Assembly (NCBI GenBank): GCA_039881145.1
Contig: JAYKKI010000064.1
Location: forward strand, 682,001 to 746,000
Source of the DNA: Druceiella hillmani
Lineage: Eukaryota; Arthropoda; Insecta; Lepidoptera; Hepialidae
Direction of reading: 5' to 3'
Length of the DNA stretch: 64,000 bases
The position numbers were made by a program, and so were the translations under genes. Under the pieces are notes generated by a model that worked only from the letters and a program-made list of their open reading frames with translations, was not told the origin of the DNA and searched no databases. Positions 37,638 to 49,735 of the stretch are shown here, piece after piece. Position 1 is the stretch's first letter, and each line of letters begins with the position of its first letter.

Positions 37638-39668
37638 GGCCAATAGCTCTTCCCCTCCCCCTTCTCGATATTATATCAGCTATTACCTAAAATTTTGAAA
37701 GTGACAAAAACTTACCCTGTTTGGGTTTTAACTCATAATAATATTCCAAGTTAAATATAAATTATTGTGCGATTGGGTAATAATTATAGGCTTGAAATCT
37801 TAATAACGGCCAGATTAGGGTAAAATAATATATATTAAATGAAACAATTTTTGTATTTCAATATACGATTGGTTGCCTGGGAAAATGATGTATTCTATAA
37901 GTGAAGATAATTAAATTAAGTTATAGATTCCCTTTACGGAGATATTGTTATATTTTATTATACTAATTATGGAAAAATATCAGTGCGCGGGCTTAATTTT
38001 TTCTCGAGATGTTTAAAAATAAATCACTGCGGGTAGATAGGATCTAATATAAAATGAATACAGTGGCGACCAACACCAATACAGTGGCGACTCCGCCCAC
38101 GAATGTCATTATTCGTGACCCAAATTATGTAAAATAGTAGAAAGTAATTGATGAATTGACGAAAAAATTTCTCACTCAAGACAAACAGCGAAGTTGTCAT
38201 ATACTGCTGTTTTTTGTTCCATAAAACTTCCTTTTTTTCAGAGTGAAAACTATTTTGTGTAATATTTAATAGTTTTGGCATTTTATTACTGTGCAAAATT
38301 TAGTAAGATTTTATTTGTTCTAAACAGAAAAACTAGATAAGAAAGGAAAATCGAAACACTTCCACGTTTCTAATATCCTTAAGGAACAATGTAATGGTCT
38401 TTTAAATGCTCTTAAATGGTAATCAAAAAAATTTCAGATTATGATATTAGGGTCAAGGCTAATATAATTATTTTAATAATATAATAAAACTCGTGATCAA
38501 TTCATTATTTTTCTGTTTTCATAGCTGTTCTCCGCGTTATTCATAATTAATTGCCATATTAGATGAGTTTTTAAGGAACGCTCTTCTTAAGATTTCGTAT
38601 GTACGTATTCTTAGTTACATCAATAAATGCGAGTACTTCACTTCTCTTACTATAGATTTTAACTTGTAATTTGTTAGAATAGTTATGTTTGTAATACCGA
38701 CATTATGAATTTTTAAACAATATTCTCTAATAGTTCACTGATGTAAGAATATTCCTTAGATTACGTCACTAACATATTAAAGTATGACAGCATAGTCAAA
38801 CTTTTGTGATCGTTTTTATCCAAAAAAGTAAAAAAAGTAGTTTATAAAAACGATTTTGTTAAGAAATTTTGTCACAATATAATTGTTCCTAATTTAATAT
38901 AATTGGTGGATTCAATCGGTTATTCTCATAGGCGTATCATCTTTCAACCAGACTCTGGGTAAGTCGACAGTATACTAACTTATTCATCATTCAAGATATG
39001 TATGTACTCGTACGGTGTGCTAGCTGAGTTTTAACTTGGCATGTTAGTACACATTTGTTTATTATGAAAGCACGAGGATACATTTTGCTAAGTTCATTCA
39101 CCCTTTCAGTATTAAATTTAAATCAATTTATTCCTCAATTACAAATGCTTACATTAAAAATACGGCTATATCTAACTAGGTAAATCATTTCAATTTTATT
39201 GCTTGGCAGCTGAACAAAGATTTACATTTAACTATCAACGCCGTCTGGCTTCGCACTCACAGGTAGTTGATGGAAAAGAAAATTTTGGGATATATAGATT
39301 TTCTCCGACTTAACCTGTATTTATCGCTATAATTATTTACAATAAACCCACATTACATAAATACTTTTTATAATCTTTATTCATAAAACAATACATTAAT
39401 TACTTAATGTTTTTCAGTTGTTTTTTATTAAAAAAATATAAGCATATTAAGAATACTTTGAAAGAGTAACTTCACGTTTTCGTTATGTATATCAATGTAA
39501 TATCTTTCTATTAACCTTATCTTTTACACACTGGACCAGTAATTATTGACAAAATATAGATTTTTTTAAAAAAAATATTCTAGCGTGATATTTTATTGAG
39601 GTTTCCTACAAAAATTTCTAATCAAAAAGAATTTCAAGTTCTCCAATATATTTACCAATGAATACGAT

Positions 39669-40881
39669 TTTAGCACCATTGATAGTTTTTCTCTAAATTT
39701 ATAAAACTCATTTTTTTATCACGTTTTGCAATGATACATACTGAATTATAAATATTCTTATTCGTGGACAAATTCCAAGTATTTTATGATGTGTTCCTTG
39801 CTAAGCTCAGTTTTATGTGTAATTATGCAAGAAGGATAAAGCGCAGTTACAATTTGTTCAAAAAACTGTTCGTTAATTTAAAATAAAATTATCGTAATTT
39901 CGTTTTGTTCACATAGTGGTTTCAGTTTCAAAGTTTTTCGATAATTTAAATAAATGATGGTACAACTGGTGGACAAATTAATTTTTTTATTGACTTGTTA
40001 AAATAAAAGCAAATCTCCAAACATCTGCTCTATTATGTAAGATTCGGAAAGAAATGAACGCAACATTATTTTTCGTTACGGCGAATTAATTTTTATGTTC
40101 AGAAATTTTACTGAACGGGCGCTAGTATTTCGATTTAAATGAGAAATTTTAAGAACGTGTGAGTAATCAAAAATATGCACAAAATCGTGTCAAGTGCGAG
40201 TGGAACTCGCAATACCGAAGTTCGTTACATATTTAGGTTCTCAAGGATTGAAGGATACGTAATAATTCTATTAAATAATTAACAAATGATATTTTCCACA
40301 ACGTGAATATATTGCCTACTGTGTTTTTCAGAAACGCAGAAACATAGTGCACATTTATATTATGACGTCGAGAATCAACACTACAAATACCCTAAAATCA
40401 TTACGTAGGTTTATATAAACCCTATTTTTTCATCTCTTTAAATCGAGTCGTTTCGGAAATTAGCGGAGGGAGCACATTTTTTGTTTATAGAAAATATTCA
40501 ACACAGTGAAAATTCCAAAAATTAATATATTTTATTGCATGTTACATATATGTGTGGATAATATGATGTATTACAAAGCCAATATTCAAGTTTCCGCGTT
40601 GAACGGTTTTGGAGAAAAACGGTTGCAAGGGACTGATAAATAATTAAGTGATGTTCTTAGGAACCCGTTTTTCCTTTAGAGGTACGGAAACCAAAAATAA
40701 AACAGTTCTACAAGATATAATATGGTAGACACATAATATATATCAGTTTATTGAGACATTATCGTTGTTATAAGCAGATCGCTGTTAAATTTTATAGAGA
40801 CCACCTTCGAAAGCCTCAAACAAAATTACGCAACCTCACAAAATTTATTCGTTTTGGGTATTGACAGTTCCAACGAAGAGT
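39669..40881. other. Copy-1-specific segment of the long unit
   Basis: Flanked by the shared AATACGAT on the left and GATAGAAAAACG on the right, these 1.2 kb have no evident similarity to the 493 bp at 48262-48754 and 56069-56561 that sit between the same flanks in copies 2 and 3. No transposon ends, target duplication or ORF were recognised. Confidence 0.8.
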
Positions 40882-41710
40882 GATAGAAAAACGAAAATTA
40901 CATGCAAACTGAGCTAAAAAATGTGTAAAAATGTATTAAAAGGAAAAATGTTTCGAAAAAGTGACCTCCGACATATTTTCCTCTTGTTATTTCTTATTTT
41001 CTTTTGTTATTTCTTACGTTATTTTATATTAATTTAACAAAAATTAAATGCTGCCAATGTTCAATATTCACGGGAGGGAGGGGGAAATTATTAGGGCCAT
41101 TTTTAAAATCAAGTAAAAACAAGTGGCGGGGTCCTTCGGATTAGAAATTTCTTGAGGTTTTATTATGTATTTCTTGCGTTTTATAGTAGCAAATAACAGT
41201 TACATGGTTAATTCGGATTAAAGGAATAGAATCATCTTAATTAATGTTTAACTATTATATTTTATTTCCAAATAATATTAAAACTTTGTATGTATTTCCA
41301 AAACTTTATAGTGACACAAAAAATAAAGCAGGTTTCAATATTTATATTTTCTTTCTTTTATACTTGTTAAAAAATTGAAATAATATATCTGAACAACAAA
41401 TAACTGCACCTATTCAATTACCTTATACTAAAAAAATTAACATGGTAATTTATTTTTCACATTTCAAACCATGAACACAGTAACCATTTTTATTGACCAT
41501 CTGATAAAAATATATAAATCTAATAAAATTATTGAATTGGCGTATTTGCACCTAGAAATTGTATAATAAAAATATTTAAGTGGATATAATAACATTAGCA
41601 ACACTTGTTATATTGTCTTATACTTGTCTGTTACGGGTAAAACTACTAATTGACATAAGGTAAAAACTACTGCATAACCCAAGCAGCAACAAAACCCACA
41701 GCAAAGGAAA

Positions 41711-41895
41711 GCAACCGAACCCAGAGCAACCGATCACAGAGCAACCGAACCCAGAGCAACCGAACCCAGAGCAACCGAACCCAGAGCAACCGAACCCAGA
41801 GCAACCGAACCCAGAGCAACCGAACCCAGAGCAACCGAACCCAGAGCAACCGAACCCAGAGCAACCCAACCCAGAGCAACCCAACCCAGAGCAAC
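41711..41895. repeat. 15-bp minisatellite in copy 1 (~12 units)
   Basis: The unit is CGAACCCAGAGCAAC, with late units reading CCAACCCAGAGCAAC. It sits in a longer CA-rich, G-poor tract (about 41,690-42,210) of CAACCAAACCC-like sequence. The minus strand has a GGG run every 15 bases. All three minus frames are open because 15 is a multiple of three and the unit lacks stops, so the GSVAL, GFGCS and WVRLL frames are artefacts. Confidence 0.95.
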
Positions 41896-44800
41896 CAAAT
41901 CCAAACCAACCAACCCCTTTGCAACGAAAAGCAAAGCAACCAAACCCACACCCAAACCAACCAAAGCAATCAAACCCAAAACAACCAAACCCATAACAAA
42001 CAAACCCAAAGCAAATCTGGAACAACCAAATCGAAAGCCACCAAACCCGATGCAACCAAATCCGAAGCAACCAAACCCAAATAATAACAACAAAAACGTG
42101 CCTAGTTGCTCACATTACGTACATTAATAATAAACCCAACCAACAAAACCGAACAAGACCCAACCCAAGTAATCACAACCTAATCCAAAACAAACCCACC
42201 AAACCCAAAATATTTTACAAATAAACTAATATTACATGAAAGTTATTTAATCTTTTCATATTTTGCAAATTTTTGTTATTGATAGTTCTTATTAGATGTA
42301 TGTTGAGATTGTAGTATATAATTTTATATTTAAATTCAAATAGTGAAAAGTATTTCAAAAATCAAACAAATATTTCTATTAAATATATTTTCTTGAAAAC
42401 AATTTTTGTAATAATAACAAGACTGAGTTGTACTTTTAAAATATAGTTATATGGATACAAATGTTTTAATATGGGTTAGGGATGGATATGTTATAATATG
42501 GGAGATACATTTATTACTTTACTCACTTTATCGAGATGAAAACTAGAAGATATTACATATTCTGGGTACCGACAACTAACAACTTAAAAAAAAACTGATA
42601 AATAGTTAGGAACACACAAAGATAAAAATGGATGTAATACAAGCTATATTATGATATTGATATTATTCACTTAAAAAATTACCCGTTAATTTGAAGCGTA
42701 TAAATAAACTTGAAGCGCCTATAAACCGCGGACGCATGGAGGCGTTGCTGTTACACAACTGGGCAATAGTTTGTATAATATATGATGTTATGTATCTTGA
42801 CCTGACAGCTAATACAAATTTTTAAGGACAATGTACGAAAGAAATGGCAGACACAGCTCATTAGCTAATAAAATATTTGCGAAGTATGATAATATTAATA
42901 CACTTAACAGTAACTGACGGATCGTTCCAAACATTTTTTAATCTTGCAACCCTGATTTTTTAAAAGAACCAAAAATTGTCAATAATTCAATATACGAAAA
43001 TAACTTTTATTTGTTAGGCAAATAATTTAAGCTTTCCAAAAAAAAAGTAGTCGTATTTCAAATAAAGCTGTTATAAAGAAATAAAGCCTTTTTGTCAATT
43101 CAAAGTTAATTCAGAACTAAAGTTATTGGCCTTATGGTAAACCTGAGATATAAAGAAAATGTACTGTACACGTTTAAAACTAGTTATTTCATAAATGTAA
43201 TTTTTTTCAGAAATTATTTAAAAAGTTTCAGGCATCTAAAACGTATTATTTATAGGATAGCGTTGTTTAGGGACAAAATCCATTTTTCTCATTCTAATGT
43301 AAAAATGGCGCTGGTGTTTTTGTTGGTGTTGGAATCCGGTACTGGCCAAAATTTCAAATGATCCATCGTTTTAAATCTCCATTATGACGTAAATTTATTA
43401 AAATAAGAATTAGTTCTAATTTTATATGAAACGATTCATAATTATTAAAGACGTAGTATTGCTACAAAACAATTACAATTATTTCTATTAACAAAATTGT
43501 GCGCCATTGTAGAAAAAAGAGAATAATGAGAAATTGGTTAAAATGAACATTGAATAATTTCACAAAAAATATTCATTGCGATTGAGAGTATTATAAGTAA
43601 TAAAAAAAATTTATTTTCTCTTATTTTCATTCAGATGATATACACTCGTTACTCGTTAACATTTTTATTTCACAATAACATTTTTATCGCAAGGGTGGGA
43701 AGCGTAAAATGATATCGGTTTATCCTAACGCAATTTTCAGAGTTTATCCTAAATTAATTAGTGAATATAAATGGAAAAAGAATTCAAAATATACAAAAAT
43801 AAATCTGAATAAAATTTATTGTTACAAAAGGAACGAAATTTGGTTTTTAGATAAATAAAAATAAACAAAAGAGACGTCAAGTATGAAGTAGGCAGATATA
43901 ATAATGAAAGTTCCACAGAACACGAAGTTGAAAGAAAACTTTGTAAATTATGTGCTAAAACTGATTAAGAAACGTATTTGATTTGTCTTGATCGCAAAAC
44001 TTTATATGCAAAACAATATTCCAAAAACTATCCTTTTATATGTACATTATCACTATGAGTGAGTAAGATATAATTGTACATTTATAAATATCGTATTCCC
44101 TTCCATTAAATAATATGCCTCTATTTTAATGTATGTGGTTAATAAATTATATAAATTATTACATTGAATTATATTTTCATCACTTACTGAATTAAATGCA
44201 ACAAAAGATAGAAAAACTATGGCCCAAATTTACGCGACTTTCTCAGTATTCACATATAAAATAATACTAGGGTCTAGGTTGACTTAAGAACCGTTCGTGT
44301 TAAGTCATTTCGAAGGCCCAATGAAAGTTAATAATTCAATACTCTTAAAAGTATTTATGTAAACTACTGGTATTCAATGTATATTTTCTAGTACGTTTTT
44401 AAGAGATTTTTGATAATTTTTATTCTCAATTTGTTCCTTAAAGATTGCATAGGACTTAATAGTCAATAAAATGAATCATTAAAAAAATGACATATATTAG
44501 CACATACATTTGTTTGCTGTTATAATATTTGTAACATCCACATAAGATTTCTTCTTAAAGGTTAAGTTTACAGCCCTTACATATTTGTCAATTGGCCTTT
44601 TATGGAAATCATTTAAAAAACTTATTGAAATTCAATTGGATTAGCAGATTTGTTATTTTATATGTCAACGCAATTTAGTCATCCGTTTAGATACGTAGAT
44701 CCTATTGCTTCCATAAATATTATATTTTACAAACACAACATAGCGTAGAAAATGATTGGATGTATTTATAATTTAGTTCGAAATGCAGTTTAACCCGAAA

Positions 44801-45421
44801 GATATTTTGGTAATTTGTGGATATAAAAGTACATGCATTAAAAACGATGTATTTAGAAAAACATTTTACAGCTGACGATTACATGGTATAAAAAAATCGA
44901 TATGGAAAAATAAAATTATTCACGAAAAATGTCTCTAAATTCGTATGTTCATTACTTTTTTTCACAATTAATTCGTCATTAGACATTACACGTTTAACAT
45001 TAAAAGAAGTATAAAGAAGAAATATTCAACTAACTTTAAATATTTAATTTATGACATTTTTTAAAATCAATGACCCAAGCGAGCTACATTTCCCCCTAAA
45101 TTAAAGAAATATCAAATCAATAAAGGGAAACGATAAGCAGAAATGAGGTACAACAATAAAATCATAGACCTTGGATGTGACGTAAAAACATGCACAGTTG
45201 TTATTTCTTGTTTGGTACAATATATTCGCTTTGTCAAGGTTTAAATTCCTTTTCAAAACTACCCTACGAATAATAATTTTATATCCAATCGTTCAATCAT
45301 ACGCAAGTGTCACCTTTTAAAACAATTTCCTATAAGGCATTAAGATTTTTAACCAGTTTAGTTAGTTACATTATGCATATTAGATTTAAACTAAGGCGTT
45401 AAGAAATATTAAGTGACTCAC

Positions 45422-45551
45422 TGTGTCCATGGAACGATTCTGCCAATTGATTATAACAAGTACCCAATGCTGTTGTTCTTGAAATGGAAGCATCTGTCTC
45501 TAGTGTTGTTGAACGTTTGCGTATTCGTGCAGAGGAACGTGAAGGATTCAT
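45422..45551 (-). CDS. Short ORF in the predicted first exon, copy 2
   Basis: The predicted first exon runs from the initiator at 45906 to a consensus GTGAGT donor whose G is 45421 (485 nt). Its last ATG opens 43 codons plus one base (phase 1), beginning MNPSRSSARIRKRST and ending YNQLAESFHGH. The peptide is basic and Ser/Thr-rich, then mixed; no domain is recognised. Three upstream ORFs precede it (MGSHDRS, MYVNKVIIY and a 25-codon frame starting MIEVKRSG). No second exon with an extending frame could be found in the following 7 kb, so the transcript may be largely non-coding. The plus strand is open here for about 32 codons too, so coding status is uncertain. Confidence 0.4.
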
Positions 45552-45903
45552 GTGACGTCAAATAGCTCGTTTTGCTTTATTCCTCTCACGGCTTGATTCA
45601 AATTTATTTTCTCCCGATCTTTTAACTTCGATCATGTGATCCCATTTTAATATATTATCACTTTGTTTACGTACATTTCACCGGTATGGTAAGGGTATTT
45701 AGTAACCTTCGCACAATGCACGAATTTAGTGTTTATTATATGAATTTATTGTTTATAAAAATTTTAAAATTTAAACACGGCAACGATACACGAATGGAAT
45801 GTAACAGAATCAAGTAATATCGGTGCAACAAAACGAATCGGAAAATATCACGAACGTCAGACACCACGCGGCACGGTGTGACTTCAACGATTGCTCGGCA
45901 AAT

Positions 45904-45940
45904 ACTGATTTCGGCGCGCGCTCCGACAGCCTTTTATATA
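45904..45940 (-). promoter_or_regulatory. Pol II core promoter (TATA + initiator), copy 2
   Basis: On the minus strand TATAAAA (45932-45938) lies 32 bases upstream of the A of an ATCAGTA initiator (45906), the spacing typical of arthropod TATA promoters. A GC-rich spacer separates them. Upstream is a C/T-rich block (AGCTCTCCCCCTCC on the plus strand). A well-formed 5' exon with a donor follows, which supports a real start site. On the plus strand no comparable initiator is positioned. Confidence 0.65.
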
Positions 45941-46332
45941 GGCCAGTAGCTCTCCCCCTCCAACCCCCTTCCTTCTCGATTTTTTCTTTTATTAATATAT
46001 TAGCTATTACCTAAAATTTTGAAAATGACTAAAACTTACCGTATTTATTTTCAACTCATAATAATGTTCGAAATTAAATATAATATATTGTGAGATTGGG
46101 TAATAATTATCGGCTTGGAACCTTAATAACGGTCAGATTAGGGTAAAATCACATTTGAAATGAAACAATTTTTGTATTTTAATATATGATTGGTTGCCTG
46201 GGAAAATGATGTATTCTTTAAGTGAAGACAACTAAATTCGGTTATAGATTCCCTTTACCGAGATATTGTTATATTTTATTATACCAATTATGGAAAAATA
46301 TCAGTGCGCGGGTTTAATTCTTTCTTAAGACC

Positions 46333-46661
46333 TTTTCATTATTTGTGCGAAACGATACCAAGATTTATGTGAATGAAACACTATTTAATATGGATTAATG
46401 TCATTGTTATAACATGATGAATAAGATTAATGTCATTGTTAATTGTTATAACTATGTATTAGGTTTCAGTTAATATTTTAGCGTGTTTAATGTGAAACGC
46501 ACTAATGAAGATTTTCAATTAACTTTTGCCCCGACTTAAATTATTTTGATAAATTCAAATTGCTCAAAATAAGATTCTCGCAGCATTATTCCAAAATTAT
46601 TTAAAAATTTAAGTGTAGAAGGACAAAAGACTGCAAAAATTTAAACGAAGTAGTATTTATT
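46333..46661. other. Segment present in copies 2-4 and absent from copy 1
   Basis: About 330 bp that follows CAGTGCGCGGGTTTAATT and precedes GTTTAAAAATAAATCACTGC; equivalents lie near 54,140-54,470 and 62,125-62,465. In copy 1 the two flanks are almost joined near 37,990-38,010. Direction of change (gain or loss) cannot be told. It contains a short internal repeat of ATTAATGTCATTGTTA. Confidence 0.8.
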
Positions 46662-48261
46662 TATGTTTAAAAATAAATCACTGCGGGTAGATAGGATCTA
46701 ATATAAAATTAATACAGTGGCGACTCCGCCCACGAATGTCATTATTCGTGACCCAAATTATGTAAAATAGTAGAAAGTAATTGATGAATTGACGAAAAAA
46801 TTTCTCACTCAAGACAAACAGCGAAGTTGTCATATACTGCTGTTTTTTGTTCCATAAAACTTCCTTTTTTTCAGAGTGAAAACTATTTTGTGTAATATTT
46901 AATAGTTTTGGCATTTTATTACTGTGCAAAATTTAGTAAAATTTTATTTGTTCTAAACAGAAAAACTAGATAAGAAAGGAAAATCGAAACACTTCCACGT
47001 TTCTAATATTCTTAAGGAATATTGTAATGGTCTTTTAAATGCTCTTAAGGGGTAATTAAAAAAAAAATTTAAATGATATTAGGGTCAAGGTTAATTTAAT
47101 TATTTTGATAATATAATAAAACTCGTGATCAATTCATTATTTTTCTGTTTTCATAGCTGTTCTCCGCGTTATTCATAATTAATTGCCATATTAGATGAGT
47201 TTTTAAGGAACGCTCTTCTTAAGATTTCGTATGTACGTATTCTTAGTTACATCAATAAATGCGAGTACTTCACTTCTCTTACTATAGATTTTAACTTGTA
47301 ATTTGTTAGAATAGTTATGTTTGTAATACCGAAATTATGAATTTTTAAACAATATTCTCTAATAGTTCACTGATGTAAGAATATTCCTTAGATTACGTCA
47401 CTAACATTAAAGTATGACAGCATCGTCAAATTTTTGTGATCGTTTTTATCCAAAAAAGTAAAAAAAGTAGTTTATAAAAACGATTTTGTTAAGAAATTTT
47501 GTCACAATATAATTGTTCCTAATTTAATATAATTGGTGGATTCAATCGGTTATTCTCATAGGCGTATCATCTTTCAACCAGACTCTGGGTAAGTCGACAG
47601 TATACTAACTTATTCATCATTCAAGATATGTATGTACTCGTACGGTGTGCTAGCTGAGTTTTAACTTGGCATGTTAGTACACATTTGTTTATTATGAAAG
47701 CACGAGTATACATTTTGCTAAGTTCAGTCACTCTTTCAGTATTAAATTAAAATCAATTTATTCTTCAATTACAAATGCTTACATTAAAAATACGGCTATA
47801 TCTAACTAGGTAAATCATTTCAATTTTATTGCTTGGCAGCTGAACAAAGATTTATATTTAACTATCAACTCCGCCTGGCTTCGCACTCACTTTTCTCCGA
47901 CTTAACCTGTATTTATCGCCATAATTATTTACACTAAACCTACATTACATAAATACTTTTTATGACTCTTTATTCATAAAACAATACATTAATTACTTAA
48001 TGTTTTTCAGTTGTTTTTTATTAAGAAAATATAAGCATATTAAGAATAATTTGAAAGAGTAACTTCACGTTTTCGTTATGTATATCAATGTAATATCTTT
48101 CTATTAACCGTATCTTTTACACCCTGGACCAGTAATTATTGACAAAATATAGATTTTCTTTTAAAAAATATTCTGGCGTGATATTTTATTGAGGTTTCCT
48201 ACAAAAATTTCTAATCAAAAAGAATTTGAAGTTGTCCAATATATTTACCAATGAATACGAT

Positions 48262-48754
48262 ATCTCCCGTCGATCTCACATCAACGAAATCATAGGCACA
48301 AGTACTAGGTAAATATAAATGCAGTATTAAATTGAAAATAATTAACAAAAACAAGTGACATCTAACAGAAAATTTAAAAATAACTACAAATATGTGACAG
48401 TTATTTATAAAAGAAGCCGATGTAATTAAGTAGCGACATAATGTTTTGGTGGTAAATCAGCAAGGAAAATAGTATCGTGGTTTTTAATACAGAGGTTAGC
48501 TAAGTTTCTACGATATAAAACTGCAGTTCAATTAATTTCCCCTGAGTTTTTGTGTAATGCACGCACTGAAATGACCTGTTTACATTTTTGTTATATGTAT
48601 TAAAATTATTATGCGAGATAAGAGATGATAATATTTAAAATGAGACACCGTTTTGGCAGGCATCCCACCAACGTTTCCCTCCCAATCATAAAAATAACAA
48701 CAAATATTAAATTACCATAATTATTTTAGCTTTATCTTTTAATTACAAAATAAA
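48262..48754. other. Alternative segment shared by copies 2 and 3
   Basis: This 493-bp sequence replaces the 1.2-kb copy-1 segment; the copy 3 equivalent is at 56069-56561. It is AT-rich with no coding signal. Confidence 0.8.
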
Positions 48755-49585
48755 GATAGAAAAACGGAAATTACATGCAAACTGAGCTAAAAAATGTGCA
48801 AAAATGCATTAAAAGGAAAAATGTTTCGAAAAAGTGACCTCCGACATATTTTCCTCTTGTTATTTCTTATTTTCTTTTGTTATTTCTTACGTTATTTTAT
48901 ATTTATTTAACAAAAATTAAATGCTGCCAATGTTCAATATTCACGGGGGGAGGGAGAAATTATTAGGGTCATTTTTAAAATCAAGTAAAAACAAGTGGCG
49001 GGGTCCTTCGGATTAGAAATTTCTTGAAGTTTTATTATGTATTTCTTGCGTTTTATACTAGCAAATAAAAGTTACATGGTTAATTCGGATTAAAGGAATA
49101 GAATCGTCTTAATTAATGTTTAACTATTATATTTTATTTTCAAATATTACTAAAACTTTGTATTTCCAAAACTCAATAGTGACACAAAAAATAAAGCAGG
49201 TTTCAATATTTATATTTTCTTTGTTTTATACTTGTTAAAAAATTGGAATAATATATCTGAACTATAAATAACTGCACCTATTCAATTACCTTATACTAAA
49301 AAAAATTAACATGGTAATTTATTTTTCACATTTCAAAGCATGGACACAGTAACCATTTTTATTGACCATGTGATAACAAGATATAAATCTACTAAAATTA
49401 TTGAATTGGCGTATTTGCACCCAGAAATTATATAATAAAAATATTTAAGTGGATATAATAACATTAACAACACTTGTTATATTGTCTTATACTTGCCTGT
49501 TACGGGTAAAAACTACTAATTGACATAAGGTAAAAACTACTGCATAACCCAAGCAGCAACAAAACCCACAGCAAAGGAAAGCAAC

Positions 49586-49735
49586 CGAACCCAGAGCAAC
49601 CGAACCCAGAGCAACCGAACCCAGAGCAACCGAACCCAGAGCAACCGAATCCAGAGCAACCGAACCCAGAGCAACCGAACCCAGAGCAACCGAACCCAGA
49701 GAAACCGAACCCAGAGTAACCGAACCCGGAGCAAC
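49586..49735. repeat. 15-bp minisatellite in copy 2 (~10 units)
   Basis: Same unit as in copy 1, about 10 repeats, inside a CA-rich tract at about 49,555-50,070. It ends in variants with GAGAAAC, GAGTAAC and CGGAGCAAC. Confidence 0.95.

Larger units (their letters stand above)
37539..45837. repeat. Long tandem unit, copy 1 (8.3 kb)
   Basis: First unit of the long-period array, adjoining the satellite. It is collinear with copies 2 and 3 but the most divergent. It has a private 1.2-kb segment (39669-40881) where the others have about 0.5 kb. It lacks about 330 bp that copy 2 has at 46333-46661, carries 38 extra bases at 39261-39298, and a 20-bp local duplication near 38,060-38,090. No ORF above about 150 codons exists, and the longest lies in the 15-bp minisatellite. 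The left edge begins inside the promoter region. Confidence 0.95.

Noticed and set aside
38024..38296. Minus-strand 83-90-codon frame repeated in the long units
   Set aside because: It is broken in copy 4 by a one-base deletion, altered in copy 1 by a 20-bp duplication, and has no recognised domain or splice context.
41618..42093. Minus-strand frames rich in GSVAL, GFGCS or WVRLL, also in copies 2 and 3, as a repetitive protein
   Set aside because: All three frames are open because of the 15-bp period, and different frames lead into the shared ending (RNRQV) in different copies, so no frame is conserved.
41690..42210. Interstitial telomere repeat
   Set aside because: The CAACCAAACCC-like tract does not contain the insect TTAGG/CCTAA repeat in series.
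43134..43361. Plus-strand 75-85-codon frame repeated in copies 1 and 3
   Set aside because: Copy 2 has a frameshift near its start, and the C-terminus differs between copies.
45823..46014. Plus-strand frame across the TATA region (also at 61,630)
   Set aside because: It needs a GTG start and runs through the minus-strand promoter; there is no supporting homology.
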